64,000 nt of DNA from Erythrobacter tepidarius (GTDB lineage: Bacteria; Pseudomonadota; Alphaproteobacteria; Sphingomonadales; Sphingomonadaceae). Of this stretch, positions 36,507-46,339 are shown one piece after another. Below the pieces are notes generated by a model. The model ran no database searches. It saw only the letters and a program-made list of their open reading frames with translations, and was not told where the DNA came from. Both the position numbers and the translations under genes were made by a program. The first letter of the stretch is position 1; each line of letters starts with the position of its first letter. Location: positions 18,520-82,519 of the forward strand of contig NZ_MUYJ01000015.1 in assembly GCF_002155695.1 (NCBI RefSeq), in the 5' to 3' direction.

Positions 36507-37226
36507 CGCCCTTGGGGCCGGGGCGCGCTTGGCCTTGAGCGTGAAGTAGAGGATCAGGCTCACCCCGATCACGCTCGGACCGGCCCAGATTGCCGGGTTG
36601 AACACGTGCTCGGGCACGAGCCGGATCAGCCCGACCGAGAGGAAAGCGGTGTAGGCCGAGATGCCCATGCCGATCAACGCGCGGAAATGTTCGCCGATAT
36701 GTGTGCCGCGCGGAAAGTCCGTGGCCCGCCAGATAAAGCGCTGCTGGATAGCCATCGCGACGATGCCGATGACAGCGACCAGCACCATCAGCGGGTGGCT
36801 GACCCGTGCGCCATAGATGCCGCACCACGCGCCCGAGACAACCACCGCCGCGATCACCGCCTGATAGCGGATCGCCCGCAAGGCGCGGCGGTTGCGGGCA
36901 TGCTTCACCACCGCAAGGCCATAGTCGACAAAGCCCATGGTGAGCGCACCGAGATAGAGCATCATCCACCCGAACAGCCCATCGAACAGCGCGCGGTCGG
37001 TGACTTCGGGATGGCGGACTTCCGGCCCGTAGAGCGAGAGCAGCGCCATGGCGATGGCAAGGCCGCCCGCGCCGAGAAAGCCATAGCAGGCGGTCTTGCC
37101 CCACTTGCGGTGGTTGGCGGCGCCCTTGCGGGTGACGATCGGCCCCCAGAATGCCGTAAGCCCCACCGCGCCGGTGACGACATGCAGCAGCACGAGCGCA
37201 TGGAACAGCGTCATGCCCGCGAGCAT
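36450..37226 (-). CDS. Hypothetical integral membrane protein (DUF2306-like)
   Basis: A 258-residue protein with about seven predicted helices. The first runs FHALVLLHVVTGAVGLTAFWG and is followed by RKGAANHRKWGKTACYGFL, a pattern (helix, then GxxHRxxGK) found in DUF2306-like membrane proteins of unknown function. Later segments carry WCGIYGARVSHPLMVLV. The C-terminal 20 residues (RAPAPRASGVRPHPQQIG) are unconserved-looking and lie in the region overlapping the PiuC-like gene tail-to-tail, so the true end of the functional domain may be earlier. Confidence 0.7.
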   Translation of the reverse strand: MLAGMTLFHALVLLHVVTGAVGLTAFWGPIVTRKGAANHRKWGKTACYGFLGAGGLAIAMALLSLYGPEVRHPEVTDRALFDGLFGWMMLYLGALTMGFVDYGLAVVKHARNRRALRAIRYQAVIAAVVVSGAWCGIYGARVSHPLMVLVAVIGIVAMAIQQRFIWRATDFPRGTHIGEHFRALIGMGISAYTAFLSVGLIRLVPEHVFNPAIWAGPSVIGVSLILYFTLKAKRAPAPRASGVRPHPQQIGDGLVERQ

Positions 37227-37256
37227 GACACAACTCTTGTCAGTCCGCTAGAACAC

Positions 37257-39893
37257 TCACCGCACCCGCGAGGGCGCGACCAGCACCGCGTTGGCGATCA
37301 TCAGGTCCAGCCCGTCAAGAAAGCCGCGGGTCGAGGGATCATGTGCAAAGCCGATCACCAGTCCGCGCCCGGTGGGCTGCGCCATGAGGTAGGGCTTGTA
37401 GGCCATCTGTCGCCGGTTCTCGTCCCACACATAGCCGCTGGCAACGAGGTTGCCGGGCGCGGCGAAGCGCACCGCGTTGACACCCTTGTCGCGCCCGAGC
37501 GGGGTGAAGATTTGCGTCCCTGCCGCGAGGACGACCGCGCCGTCGTCATAGCCTGCGGAGAGAAAATGATCGGGCTCGCCGACGACATTGAGCAGCGCGC
37601 CCGGTAGCGTGTCGGGCAGGGCTGCGGGATCCTTGATCGCCTCGCGGTATTCGCTGTCATTGGTGATCGCGACCGCTTCGGCGAGATCGTCCTTGGCCTC
37701 TTCGGCCTTACCTGGATCGCGGCCGAGTGCGGCCTCGCGCTTGACTGCAAGGAGCGCATCCTTGCCGCTGCTGAAAGTCTCGAGACTGTCGCCGATGACG
37801 ACCAGCACCCCGCCGCGCTGAACGAAGGCGCGCAAGCCCCGCTGGCCCGACTCGCCAAGCTGCGCGGAGGGATTGCCCTCGGGCACCAGCACCACATCAT
37901 AGTCCGACAGATCGGCGCGGGCGAGGCGGGCGGTGCGGATCGGGGTCACCGGCAGGCCGAGGCGTTGTTCGAGCACATAACGCATCGAACCGGCGCTAAG
38001 CTGCGATATGCCATCGTCCCACGCAATGGCGATACGCGGCAGGGTCAGACGGGCGAAGCTCTCGCTGCCGAGGTTGGGGCCGCGATCGACCCAGCCCGAT
38101 TCGAGTGCCACGGTCTGCGCGCCGACCTCACGGGCCAGTTCGGCGAGGCGGGCCATCCTGGCGGGCGTATTGCTGCCAGCCGGGAACACCACGGTGCCGC
38201 GCGGGAACTCGCGTCCGGCGGTGGCGAAGGCCTTGTCGGTCACCCGCCCTTCGATCCCTTCGCGCAGCGCGAGCGTGACGAGGCGGGCCTGGCCACTGTC
38301 GGTCCAAGGCACGGCTAGGGCAAAGCTGCCCGTCCCTTCGGTCAGCGGCGCAATGGGGGTGTCGGCAGCCAGTTGCGTGCCGGTTGCTGGAGCATTGCAT
38401 AAAGTCACCGCGGTGCCCGACATCAGCCCGACAGACCATGCGGTTACATCATAAAGTTCGTGCGGCAGATCCTGCGTGCGGCGCCGTTCCTGCTCTGCAA
38501 GAAAATCGGCCGGCAGCGGGGTGTCGCGGTCGAGCAGGCTCCTGACAAGGCGCGCGGCCGGCTGGGCCTGCGGAACAGCGAGGAATCCCCGCGGATAGCT
38601 CTTGCCGCAGGCGCTCACCGGCCCCTCGCGGCGCAGCACGGTGATGCCCTGCGCCGCAAGACGGCGGCCGAGGTTCTCGGCATTCCAGCGCCGCTTGGAC
38701 AGGTCGATCAGATAGGTGCCGCGACCGGCTGCGCCGGCAGCGTTGGCAGCACGATATTGGGCGAAGTCGGCAAGGAAGCGCTGCGGGTTCTCGGCAACCG
38801 CGCCTGCGGTTGCGAGGCTGGCGATGAAGTGGTTCATCACCCCGTCGGCATAGGTCAGCGTGGTGCCGTCGCGCCGTTCGAACACGAGGCCCCGTGCCGA
38901 GCCCTGTTCGTAGGTCGCTCCGATCGCGCCCTGATGCGCGTTCCAGGTGTCGCCATAACCGGGGTAGAAAAGGTCATAGACCTCGCGGGTGAAATAGGGC
39001 TCGCCGCGCGCATCGAAAGCGGCCGCGTTGGCACGGCCGATCAGCTCGTAGGCGCGGATCTGTGCGGGGGTCAGATTGGGGCTGAAGGGCTGGGCGGCGG
39101 GGCTGAAGAAATAGGTCTCGTCCCCGCCCATCTCGTGCAGGTCGATCACCACCACCGGGTTCCATTCGCGGATCGCGGCGATTTTGCCGCGGGTCTCAGG
39201 CTGGCTGAGGGTGAACCAGTCGCGGTTGAGATCGAACATGTAATGATTGACTCGCCCGCTCGGCCAGGGCTCGTCATGCTCGGCTGCCTGGCGGTCGGCG
39301 GATGGAGCGATCCCGCTGGCGGCGAGGAAATTGTTGACGAAGCGGGCCCGCCCGTCGGGGTTCTGCATCGGATCGATCACCACAATGGTTTCGCGCATGA
39401 TCCGCGCCGCGCGGGGATCGTCCTGCGCCGCGAGCAGGTGATAGGCGGTCATCAGCGCGGCGTCGGTCGAGGAAATCTCGTTGCCGTGGACGCCGTAAGC
39501 CAACCAGATCACCGGCAGGGCCGCCCCGTTCGAGGCGCGTCCTGCGGCGATATTGGCAAGGTCGGCGCGGATCGCGTCGAGCCGGGCGATGTTTTCAGGG
39601 TTCGAGATGACGACATAATAAAGCGGGCGGCCCTCCCAGCTGGTCGCATATTGCACCAGCCGGGTGCGGTCAGGCGCGGCTTCGGCAAGGGCCGTCAGGT
39701 AGGAATAGGTCTGATCGGGCGAGGTGATGCGGGTGCCGGGCGCGTGGCCGACGGTTGCGGTCAAGGTCGGGATCGCGGGATCGAAGGTGCCTTCGATGAA
39801 AGACTGCGCCTGCGCCGGCAGGCTCGCCCACAGCGCCGCGCCGACCAACGCCGCCAGCACCGACCGCCACCGACCCCACAACCTGTTGCGCAT
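37257..39893 (-). CDS. Exported M14-family zinc carboxypeptidase with C-terminal GATase-like domain
   Basis: An 878-residue protein with a signal peptide (SVLAALVGAALWASLPAQAQ). The M14 metallocarboxypeptidase domain has zinc ligands His136 and Glu139 in GVHGNEIS and a third histidine in VVVIDLHEMGG (His253). A long C-terminal half ends in a class I glutamine-amidotransferase-like fold (YDVVLVPEGNPSAQLGESG ... FVQRGGVLVVIGDSLE). Sphingomonads and Bacteroidetes have many such large secreted M14 proteins, thought to degrade peptides. ATG at 39893 is the start giving the signal peptide. It is divergent from the broken KTSC gene. Confidence 0.88.
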   Translation of the reverse strand: MRNRLWGRWRSVLAALVGAALWASLPAQAQSFIEGTFDPAIPTLTATVGHAPGTRITSPDQTYSYLTALAEAAPDRTRLVQYATSWEGRPLYYVVISNPENIARLDAIRADLANIAAGRASNGAALPVIWLAYGVHGNEISSTDAALMTAYHLLAAQDDPRAARIMRETIVVIDPMQNPDGRARFVNNFLAASGIAPSADRQAAEHDEPWPSGRVNHYMFDLNRDWFTLSQPETRGKIAAIREWNPVVVIDLHEMGGDETYFFSPAAQPFSPNLTPAQIRAYELIGRANAAAFDARGEPYFTREVYDLFYPGYGDTWNAHQGAIGATYEQGSARGLVFERRDGTTLTYADGVMNHFIASLATAGAVAENPQRFLADFAQYRAANAAGAAGRGTYLIDLSKRRWNAENLGRRLAAQGITVLRREGPVSACGKSYPRGFLAVPQAQPAARLVRSLLDRDTPLPADFLAEQERRRTQDLPHELYDVTAWSVGLMSGTAVTLCNAPATGTQLAADTPIAPLTEGTGSFALAVPWTDSGQARLVTLALREGIEGRVTDKAFATAGREFPRGTVVFPAGSNTPARMARLAELAREVGAQTVALESGWVDRGPNLGSESFARLTLPRIAIAWDDGISQLSAGSMRYVLEQRLGLPVTPIRTARLARADLSDYDVVLVPEGNPSAQLGESGQRGLRAFVQRGGVLVVIGDSLETFSSGKDALLAVKREAALGRDPGKAEEAKDDLAEAVAITNDSEYREAIKDPAALPDTLPGALLNVVGEPDHFLSAGYDDGAVVLAAGTQIFTPLGRDKGVNAVRFAAPGNLVASGYVWDENRRQMAYKPYLMAQPTGRGLVIGFAHDPSTRGFLDGLDLMIANAVLVAPSRVR

Positions 39894-39988
39894 GAAAATT
39901 CCCCGTCTCGACCGGCAGGATGCCGTTTCCCGGCCTTGCCGCGAAGTCGTCTGCCCGGTCAAGCCGCGAGACGTTTCTGGCCGCGCGC

Positions 39989-40257
39989 ATGCAGCGGCAG
40001 AACTCACCATGTCGAAGGGCAGCAGTCGCACGGTTGGCGCAATTGCGCGAGAAGTTCGCGCATTGGTCGAGTAGTGCCGAGGTCATTCGGATGCCGGTTT
40101 CGCCAAGCTGGCGACCGGCCAGCTGACGATCTGGTTCCCAGAAGGCAAACCCTACAGCTTCTGCGGCGTGCCGGCCCATATCTGGGAAGGCCTCTGCAAC
40201 GCCAGCTCGAAGGGTCGCTACTACAACCGGCACATCGAAGGCCGTTATCCGTGCTAA
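39989..40257 (+). pseudogene. KTSC-domain protein gene with an apparent one-base frameshift
   Basis: Frame two from 39989 reads LAQLREKFAHWSSSAEVIR up to 40090, and frame one from 40090 reads DAGFAKLATGQLTIWFPEG followed by KPYSFCGVP, HIWEGLCNASSKGRYYNRHI and GRYPC to a TAA at 40255. The second part is a clear KTSC domain (fold seen at the C-terminus of lysyl-tRNA synthetases), but its frame has a stop at 40072 and no start codon before the domain. One missing G in CGGAT (40088-40092) would fuse the two into one 90-residue protein. It may be a true lesion or a sequencing error. Confidence 0.55.
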
Positions 40258-40404
40258 AACAGGGCGCGAACCTGTGGGTCGGTGATGTACGGGATTTGTA
40301 CGGATTTTGCCTGCACCGGCCTGCATTTTCGCGCAATGTTCCGCATCAAGCAGACCTACCATCTTTCCCGCCGAAGCTAAAAGCCTCTGAAACCTTGGGA
40401 AAAA

Positions 40405-40479
40405 TGGTGGGCGCGACAGGGATTGAACCTGTGACCCCACCCGTGTGAAGGGTGTGCTCTACCGCTGAGCTACGCGCCC
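40405..40479 (-). tRNA. tRNA-Val (CAC anticodon)
   Basis: On the minus strand the sequence folds into a cloverleaf: acceptor GGGCGCG/CGCGCCC, D arm GCTC..GAGC, anticodon stem CACCC/GGGTG with loop TTCACAC (anticodon CAC), and T arm CAGG-TTCAATC-CCTG. The CCA end is encoded (40405-40407). Length 75 with CCA. Confidence 0.95.
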
Positions 40480-40584
40480 GTCCGGATGAGGGCCTCTGCC
40501 CCGGACAGGGGCGGGCCATTACTGTGCTCGGCTGCGTTTGGCAAGCGCCCGCAAGCCATCGCGAAGAGACTTTTCCGCGCGCAC

Positions 40585-42480
40585 TCAATCGGCCATGAGG
40601 AGGCGGACCAGCGCGGCCATGCCGCTCGCCGGAGCGCGGGCGGCAGCTTTCGCCACGGGGGCGCGGGACGGACATTCAAGGCAATAGGCCTGCACACCGG
40701 TGCCGCGTGCGAACCACCCGGCATCATGCACCAGCCGTGCGGCCAGTTCGTTCTGCCGACGCGCAATCAGGGCGAAAGGATCGCCGCCCGCCAGCTTGGC
40801 AGACGCGCTTTCCTGCTTTGCGAGCAACCGCCGGATCAGCGGATCGAAATTCTCGCCCTCCTCGCCGAGGAACACGGGATGCCACTCGCCTTTCTTCAGG
40901 CCGGCCTTTGCTGCGGCCCATTCGAGCGCGTCTTCGAGTCCGCCGAACTGGTCGACAAGGCCCATCTGCCGTGCCGCGCCCCCGTCCCACACGCGTCCTT
41001 GGGCCAAGGTGTCGACTTTGGCGACGGTCATTTTGCGCGCCCGGGCGACCCGGATCAGAAAATCGCGGTAGGTCGCGCTGACACCTGCCTGCAACACTGC
41101 CTCGATCTCGGGCGAGAAGCCGCCGAGAATATCGGGCTGCCCCGAAAGCGGGGTGGTTTTGTAGCCGTCGGCGTTGACCCCGATCTTGGCTGCGGCTTGT
41201 TCGAAGGTCGGCACCACCGCGAACACCCCGATCGAGCCGGTGATAGTCTCGGGTTGAGCGAAGATTCGGTCGGACGCGGTCGCCACCCAGTAGCCGCCGC
41301 TGGCCGCAATATTGGCGAAGGATACGACGACCGGGATCTTGCGGTCACGGAATCGCTGGATCGCCAGGCGCATTTCCTCCGCCGCGATGGCCGAGCCGCC
41401 GGGCGAATCGACCCGCACCACCAGCGCGGCCAGATCATCGTCGAGCGCCTGATCGAGCAGGTCGGCGATGCGTCGGCCGCCGGCAGTGCCCGGCCCGGCA
41501 TCGCCATCGACAATCTCCCCCGCGATGGTCACCACGCCGATCGCCTTGCCCGAACGCTCTGGGCCAAGATCGGCGAGGAAGGCGTTCAGATCGCTCGCGG
41601 CGAATGCGCCGGGCGTGTCGTCCGCACTGTCCTTGCCCGCGATTTCTGCGACCCGGGCGCCGAACTGCGCGCGGTCCCCCAGCCTGTCAACCAGCCCGGC
41701 CTTGAGCGCCGCATCGGCCAGATCGCCACCCCCGGCTGCGATGAAGCCCGCCGTATCGCCGGTGACCCCTGCCAGATCGGCCTTGGGGCGCGCCCTTTTC
41801 ACATTGGCTTGCCACTCCGACCACAGCGCGTTGTAAACGCCCGCGATGCTCTCGCGCGCCTCGTCCGACATCGAACTGCGCGAATAGGGCTCGACCGCCG
41901 ACTTGAACTGGCCTGCGCGGTAAATGTGGGCATTGACCCCGATCCTTTGCAGCAGATCGGCGAAATAAAGATTGTTGCCACCCGGCCCGGTGACCAGCGC
42001 CACGCCTTGCGGATCGAGCCACACCTCGCTCGCATGGGCGGCCAGCAGCATGTGGTCATCGGCATAACCGAGCGCGAAGGTCAGCACCGGCTTCTTGGCC
42101 TTGCGGACACGGTCCATCGCCTCGCCGATTTCGGTGAGGTGCACCTGCCCGCCACCGGTAAAGGTGGTGAGATCGAGCACCACGGCCTTGATCCGATCGT
42201 CGGTGGCCGCCGCATCGAGCGCGCGCACCAGATCGCGCGCGCGATACTCCTCGACCGGGGCGGCGCCCGACAACAGCGCCTCGATCGGATCGAGCATCGA
42301 CTTTTCCTCGACGATGCGGCCCGAAAGCTCGATCAGCAGCGCGCCTTCGCGCACTTGGCCGGGGTGAGGGCGGGCCGAGAGGATGGCGAATAGTGCAACG
42401 AAGAACAGCAGCAAGAACAACAGGACAAGCCCGTCCTTGATCCCGACGAGGATTTTCCAGACCTTGGCCACGAAACTCAT
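40585..42480 (-). CDS. sppA: Signal peptide peptidase SppA, 67K type
   Basis: A 631-residue membrane-anchored serine protease that digests cleaved signal peptides. One N-terminal membrane helix ([18 protein letters not shown], about 17-34) precedes two tandem S49 domains. The Ser-Lys dyad is visible: Lys193 in [16 protein letters not shown] (N-terminal domain) and Ser394 in [12 protein letters not shown] (C-terminal domain), the same split as in E. coli SppA. The C-terminus has a cysteine pair (QAYCLECP) of unknown meaning. ATG at 42480 with GAGG upstream replaces a longer in-frame start. Divergent from pyrB. Confidence 0.94.
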   Translation of the reverse strand: MSFVAKVWKILVGIKDGLVLLFLLLFFVALFAILSARPHPGQVREGALLIELSGRIVEEKSMLDPIEALLSGAAPVEEYRARDLVRALDAAATDDRIKAVVLDLTTFTGGGQVHLTEIGEAMDRVRKAKKPVLTFALGYADDHMLLAAHASEVWLDPQGVALVTGPGGNNLYFADLLQRIGVNAHIYRAGQFKSAVEPYSRSSMSDEARESIAGVYNALWSEWQANVKRARPKADLAGVTGDTAGFIAAGGGDLADAALKAGLVDRLGDRAQFGARVAEIAGKDSADDTPGAFAASDLNAFLADLGPERSGKAIGVVTIAGEIVDGDAGPGTAGGRRIADLLDQALDDDLAALVVRVDSPGGSAIAAEEMRLAIQRFRDRKIPVVVSFANIAASGGYWVATASDRIFAQPETITGSIGVFAVVPTFEQAAAKIGVNADGYKTTPLSGQPDILGGFSPEIEAVLQAGVSATYRDFLIRVARARKMTVAKVDTLAQGRVWDGGAARQMGLVDQFGGLEDALEWAAAKAGLKKGEWHPVFLGEEGENFDPLIRRLLAKQESASAKLAGGDPFALIARRQNELAARLVHDAGWFARGTGVQAYCLECPSRAPVAKAAARAPASGMAALVRLLMAD

Positions 42481-42609
42481 AAAAACTGCCTCTTTTGCGT
42501 CGCTGCCGCCATGTCGCCATCGTCTAGGTGCTTTAAGCGCCAACTTCCATTGGAAAGCTTACGCCACGGGTTGAGCGGCGGTTGCGGCTCGACTAAGGGC
42601 GTGGCTTTA

Positions 42610-43626
42610 ATGGCTACTACCGATCTTTCCGCGTCTTCGGGCCGCTTTCCGACGGGACGCATGGCCTTTCCGCACCGCGATCTCACCGGCATCGGTCAGT
42701 TGCAGCGCCATGAAATACTCTATCTGCTGGATCAGGCTGAACAGTGGGTCGCGCTCAACCGGCAGAGCGCCAAGCACAGCGATCTGCTGGCGGGCCTGAC
42801 CATCATCAACGCCTTTTTCGAGAATTCGACCCGCACGCTGCTGTCCTTCGAAATCGCGGGCAAGCGGCTGGGTGCCGACGTGGTCAACATGCACGCCGCG
42901 CAAAGCTCGGTGAAGAAGGGCGAGACGCTGATCGACACCGCGATCACGCTCAACGCCATGCGCGCCGATGCGATCGTGATCCGGCATGGTTCCTCGGGCG
43001 CGACCGGGCTGATCGCCGACAAGGTCGATTGCCCGGTGCTCAATGCCGGCGACGGCAGCCACGAACACCCGACCCAGGCGCTGCTCGACGCGCTGACCTT
43101 GCGCCACGCTCTGGCCGAGCGCGGCGAGGGGACGGAGGACTTCACCGGTCTCAAGGTGGTGATCTGCGGCGATATCCTGCACAGCCGCGTGGCACGTTCG
43201 AACATCCTATGCCTCACCGCGCTGGGGGCCGATGTGCGCGTTTGCGCGCCGCCGGCGCTGATGCCGGACGGGATCGAAGCGATGGGGGTGCGTGCCTTCT
43301 ACCGGTTTGACGAGGCGCTCGATGGGGCGGACGTGGTGATGATGCTGCGGCTGCAATCGGAACGGATGAGCGGGCAGTTCATCCCCTCCGCGCGCGAATA
43401 TCGGCATCTCTACGGCTTGACGCGGGAGCGTTTGGCGTTGGCCCGTCCGGATGCGCTGGTGATGCATCCGGGGCCGATGAACCGCGGGGTCGAGATCGAT
43501 AGCGAGGTTGCCGACATGGTGGGCCGCTCGCTGATCACCCGGCAGGTGGAGATGGGCGTGGCGATTCGCATGGCCTGTCTCGATATTCTCACCCGCGAGG
43601 CGCGCGGGCTGGAGGGCTGGGCATGA
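42610..43626 (+). CDS. pyrB: Aspartate carbamoyltransferase catalytic subunit
   Basis: PyrB joins carbamoyl phosphate and aspartate to carbamoyl-aspartate, the committed step of pyrimidine synthesis. The 338-residue protein has the carbamoyl-phosphate loop [13 protein letters not shown] (69-81), [13 protein letters not shown] with the active-site Ser-Lys, [18 protein letters not shown], and [12 protein letters not shown] near the C-terminus. No regulatory subunit pyrI is present. The ATG at 42610 follows an unconserved leader. The next gene overlaps its stop by four bases and encodes a dihydroorotase-like partner, as in class A ATCases of Pseudomonas. Confidence 0.96.
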   Translation: MATTDLSASSGRFPTGRMAFPHRDLTGIGQLQRHEILYLLDQAEQWVALNRQSAKHSDLLAGLTIINAFFENSTRTLLSFEIAGKRLGADVVNMHAAQSSVKKGETLIDTAITLNAMRADAIVIRHGSSGATGLIADKVDCPVLNAGDGSHEHPTQALLDALTLRHALAERGEGTEDFTGLKVVICGDILHSRVARSNILCLTALGADVRVCAPPALMPDGIEAMGVRAFYRFDEALDGADVVMMLRLQSERMSGQFIPSAREYRHLYGLTRERLALARPDALVMHPGPMNRGVEIDSEVADMVGRSLITRQVEMGVAIRMACLDILTREARGLEGWA

Positions 43627-44858
43627 AGCAGTCGCGGCCGCTTACCATCACCAATGCCAAGCTGGTCACACCCGACGGGATCGTGGCGGGCGCTGTGCGT
43701 TGCGCCGACGGCCTGGTCGTCGCGATCGGCCCTGATGTGAGCGCGCGGGAAGGCGACGAAGTCGTCAATGCGCACGGCAAGCTCGTCGCCCCCGGGCTCG
43801 TCGATCTGGGCGTGTTCGCGGTGGACAAGCCGGCATTCCATTTCGGCGGCATCACCCGCGCGGCGTTGATGCCCGATCAAGCCCCGCCGCTCGATCTGCC
43901 GAGCCGCGTGGGCTTCATCGCCAAGAGCGGAAAGCCCGATCTGTGGGTCCATCCGCTCGCCGCCGCGACCCGCGGCCTGGAGGGCCGCGAACTGGCTGAA
44001 CTCGCGCTGATGCAGGAGGCAGGGGCCAAGGGAATCGCCACGGGCCGGCGCTGGATCGCCGATTCGGGGGTGATGCTGCGCCTGCTGCGCTATGCCGCGA
44101 TGCTCGATCTGGTGGTTGTGACCCATGCCGAGGATGCGGGCCTTGCCGCAGATGCGGTGGCGACAGCGGGCGAAATCGCCACCCGGCTAGGCCTGCCTGC
44201 CGCCCCGGCGCAGGCCGAGGCGCTGGCGATTGCCCGCGATCTGGCGCTGGCCGAACTGGCGGGCGCGCGCCTCCATTTCCGGCAGGTCACCACCGCTGCT
44301 GGGTTCGACCTCGTCCGGGGCGCGAAGGCACGCGGGGTCAAGGTCACCTGCGGTATCACGCCCGCGCATTTCATGCTGTCAGATCTGGCGATCGTCGATT
44401 ACCGCACCTTCGCCCGCCTTTCGCCCCCGTTGCGCTGTGAGGCTGATCGTCAGGCGGCGCTGGCAGCGATCGGCGACGGCACGGTCGATGTCATCGCCAG
44501 CGGCCACGATCCGCGTGGGCCGGAGGACAAGCGTCTGCCTTTCGCCGATGCCGCGTCGGGCATGGCCGGGGCCGAGACGCTGCTCGCCATGACATTGGGG
44601 CTGGTGCGCGACGGTGTGATCGACACGGCCCGCGCCTTCGATCTGCTCGCCCGCAACCCCGCCCGCCTGCTCGGTGTTCCGGCAGGAGAGCTTTCGGCTG
44701 GTTTGGAGGCTGACCTTGCGCTGATCGATCCCGATGCGCCGTGGATCATCGATCGCCGCAAGATGGAGGCGACTGCCGATAACACCCCCTTCGACCGTCA
44801 GGGCGCGCAAGGCCGTGTGCTGGGCCTGTGGAAGGGCGGCGTCCGGCTGTCAGCCTGA
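43623..44858 (+). CDS. Dihydroorotase-like protein lacking catalytic residues (PyrX/PyrC' type)
   Basis: A 411-residue amidohydrolase-fold protein translationally coupled to pyrB (ATGA overlap). It aligns with dihydroorotase, but the metal-binding DxHxH is replaced by DLGVF (residues 61-65), and the catalytic Asp of SDHAPH is replaced in IASGHDPR (Gly294). A later histidine remains (VVVTHAED, His168). It therefore probably cannot hydrolyse dihydroorotate; in Pseudomonas an inactive homologue (PyrC') is required to assemble the ATCase dodecamer. A true dihydroorotase must be encoded elsewhere. A terminator follows directly. Confidence 0.85.
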   Translation: MKQSRPLTITNAKLVTPDGIVAGAVRCADGLVVAIGPDVSAREGDEVVNAHGKLVAPGLVDLGVFAVDKPAFHFGGITRAALMPDQAPPLDLPSRVGFIAKSGKPDLWVHPLAAATRGLEGRELAELALMQEAGAKGIATGRRWIADSGVMLRLLRYAAMLDLVVVTHAEDAGLAADAVATAGEIATRLGLPAAPAQAEALAIARDLALAELAGARLHFRQVTTAAGFDLVRGAKARGVKVTCGITPAHFMLSDLAIVDYRTFARLSPPLRCEADRQAALAAIGDGTVDVIASGHDPRGPEDKRLPFADAASGMAGAETLLAMTLGLVRDGVIDTARAFDLLARNPARLLGVPAGELSAGLEADLALIDPDAPWIIDRRKMEATADNTPFDRQGAQGRVLGLWKGGVRLSA

Positions 44859-44873
44859 ACCCCGCCAGCAAAT

Positions 44874-44909
44874 AGCCCCAGGAGAGCCGTGGCGCGCCGG
44901 GGGCTTTTT
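44874..44909 (+). terminator. Rho-independent terminator of the pyrB operon
   Basis: AGCCCC (44874-44879) pairs with GGGGCT (44900-44905), and GGGGGC is followed by TTTTT. It lies 15 bases after the dihydroorotase-like stop. Confidence 0.65.
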
Positions 44910-44939
44910 GCTGCGCCAACCGCAGGAAGGAAGGACTCT

Positions 44940-46292
44940 CTAGCGCGTGCGGGCCGCGAGGCGCACGCCGCGATCGACCGCACCCGGGGGCGGGGTGGTT
45001 CCGGCATAGGCAAAGCAGCCGCGACCGGCCGACCTGACGGTGCCGCACATCGCCTTGGCGCTCATCGCGCCGAAACCGGCAGCCGCCACGCGCCAGAAGG
45101 TGCGGCCGTTCACCACCGCCTCGGTGATGACGACATCGTGATCCCTGAGCTGCGGGAACTTACCCTTGAGCACGGTCCAGCCGCGCTCGGCCTCGATCTT
45201 GCTGTCATAGGCCCCCAGCTGGACGAGGTGGGTGTTGGCGCTCTTGTCGCTCGCTACCGGGGCGGCAGGCGTGCCGGTCATGCGGCGCTGCGAGCTGGCG
45301 GCCAAACGGCGGCCGCCGCGCGGCGCGGCGCGTTCGGCACGGGTGGGGAGCTGCTGCACCACCGGGTTGGAAACGAAGCGCACGCCCTCGGCATTCGCCG
45401 GGCTTGCCGCGGGCGCGGCGAAGGCCTCCGCAAAGCTCTGCCGCGAGCTTGCGACCGCCGGCTGCGGGGCAGCAGCGGGCTCGGAGGGCGCGGCCTCGGC
45501 CATCACCGGCATCTCGCCCTGCGCGGCGGCCTCGGCCACCATCACGTCCTGCGCCGGGAAATTGGCCAGCGCGAGGCGCTGCGGCTGCCCTGCATCCATG
45601 CGCGGGGTCACCTGCAACATCGCCGCGACGCGCTGCTGGAAATGTTCGGGCGCGGACATCGCCGCCCATTCGGCGAGGCGCGTGTCGAGCTGGTCGGCGG
45701 GCACGTCCTCGGCTGCCATCACTCGCGCCGCGCGCCAGTTGCCGGCGAGCGCGTAGGTGTAGGCGAGGTTCTGGCGCAGCTTGGGGGTTGCCTCGTCGCT
45801 GGCGCGCACCGCGTTGGTGAGCACGTGGATACCGCGTTCCGGCTGGCCGGCGAGGGCATAGGCGAGGCCGAGATCGGCGGGATCGATCAGTTTGGCATAG
45901 TCGTCGAGCACCTGCACCGCCGCCCTGCCTTCGCCCAGTGCGATCTTGGCCAGTGCGAAGCTCAGCACGGTGCGCGCGTCCTCATTGCCGAGTTCGAGCG
46001 CGTCGTTGAAGGTTGTCGCAGCCGACTGGAAGCGGCCTGCTTCGAGATAGGCGGCACCGAGCAGCGCGCGAAATCCGGGGTTGCGCGGCTCTGCCAGCAC
46101 GGCGGCCTCGGCATGGGCGATGGCTTTGTCGGCCTGGCCCTTCTGCAACGCCACCTGCGCACTGGAGAACGACACCTCGGCGCGCGGCGCGACCGAGGTC
46201 GAGCAGCCTGCGAGCGCGAGGCCCGCCAGCGCTGTGGTGACAGCGAGGGCGAGGCGCGGCGCGGTGAAGCCGGTCTTGGTGCTGCGGTCCAT
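44940..46292 (-). CDS. Lipoprotein with TPR repeats and a C-terminal SPOR domain
   Basis: A 450-residue protein with a lipoprotein signal (ALAGLALAGC, Cys about 30) and TPR-like repeats (about 40-190: AEAAVLAEPRNPGFRALLGA, YALAGQPERGIHVL). An Ala/Pro-rich linker leads to a SPOR domain at about 360-450 (HLVQLGAYDSKIEAERGW ... VVNGRTFWRVAAAGF). SPOR domains bind denuded septal peptidoglycan. It is the last gene of a minus-strand operon with a ParA-like ATPase and a ribbon-helix-helix-like protein, suggesting a role in polar or septal organisation. ATG 46292 is preferred; one at 46298 is also in frame. Confidence 0.85.
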   Translation of the reverse strand: MDRSTKTGFTAPRLALAVTTALAGLALAGCSTSVAPRAEVSFSSAQVALQKGQADKAIAHAEAAVLAEPRNPGFRALLGAAYLEAGRFQSAATTFNDALELGNEDARTVLSFALAKIALGEGRAAVQVLDDYAKLIDPADLGLAYALAGQPERGIHVLTNAVRASDEATPKLRQNLAYTYALAGNWRAARVMAAEDVPADQLDTRLAEWAAMSAPEHFQQRVAAMLQVTPRMDAGQPQRLALANFPAQDVMVAEAAAQGEMPVMAEAAPSEPAAAPQPAVASSRQSFAEAFAAPAASPANAEGVRFVSNPVVQQLPTRAERAAPRGGRRLAASSQRRMTGTPAAPVASDKSANTHLVQLGAYDSKIEAERGWTVLKGKFPQLRDHDVVITEAVVNGRTFWRVAAAGFGAMSAKAMCGTVRSAGRGCFAYAGTTPPPGAVDRGVRLAARTR

Positions 46293-46339
46293 GGTCATAA
46301 TCCCCCTGTTGATCCTCTCGGTCGCGATGGTGGTGGGTG

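Noticed and set aside
38460..40448. A plus-strand open frame of 662 codons across the M14 gene
   Set aside because: Antisense to the peptidase; it even runs through the KTSC remnant and into the tRNA-Val region.
40405..40479. tRNA-Val as an integration site of a genomic island
   Set aside because: No integrase, no direct repeat of the tRNA 3' end, and normal housekeeping genes on both sides.
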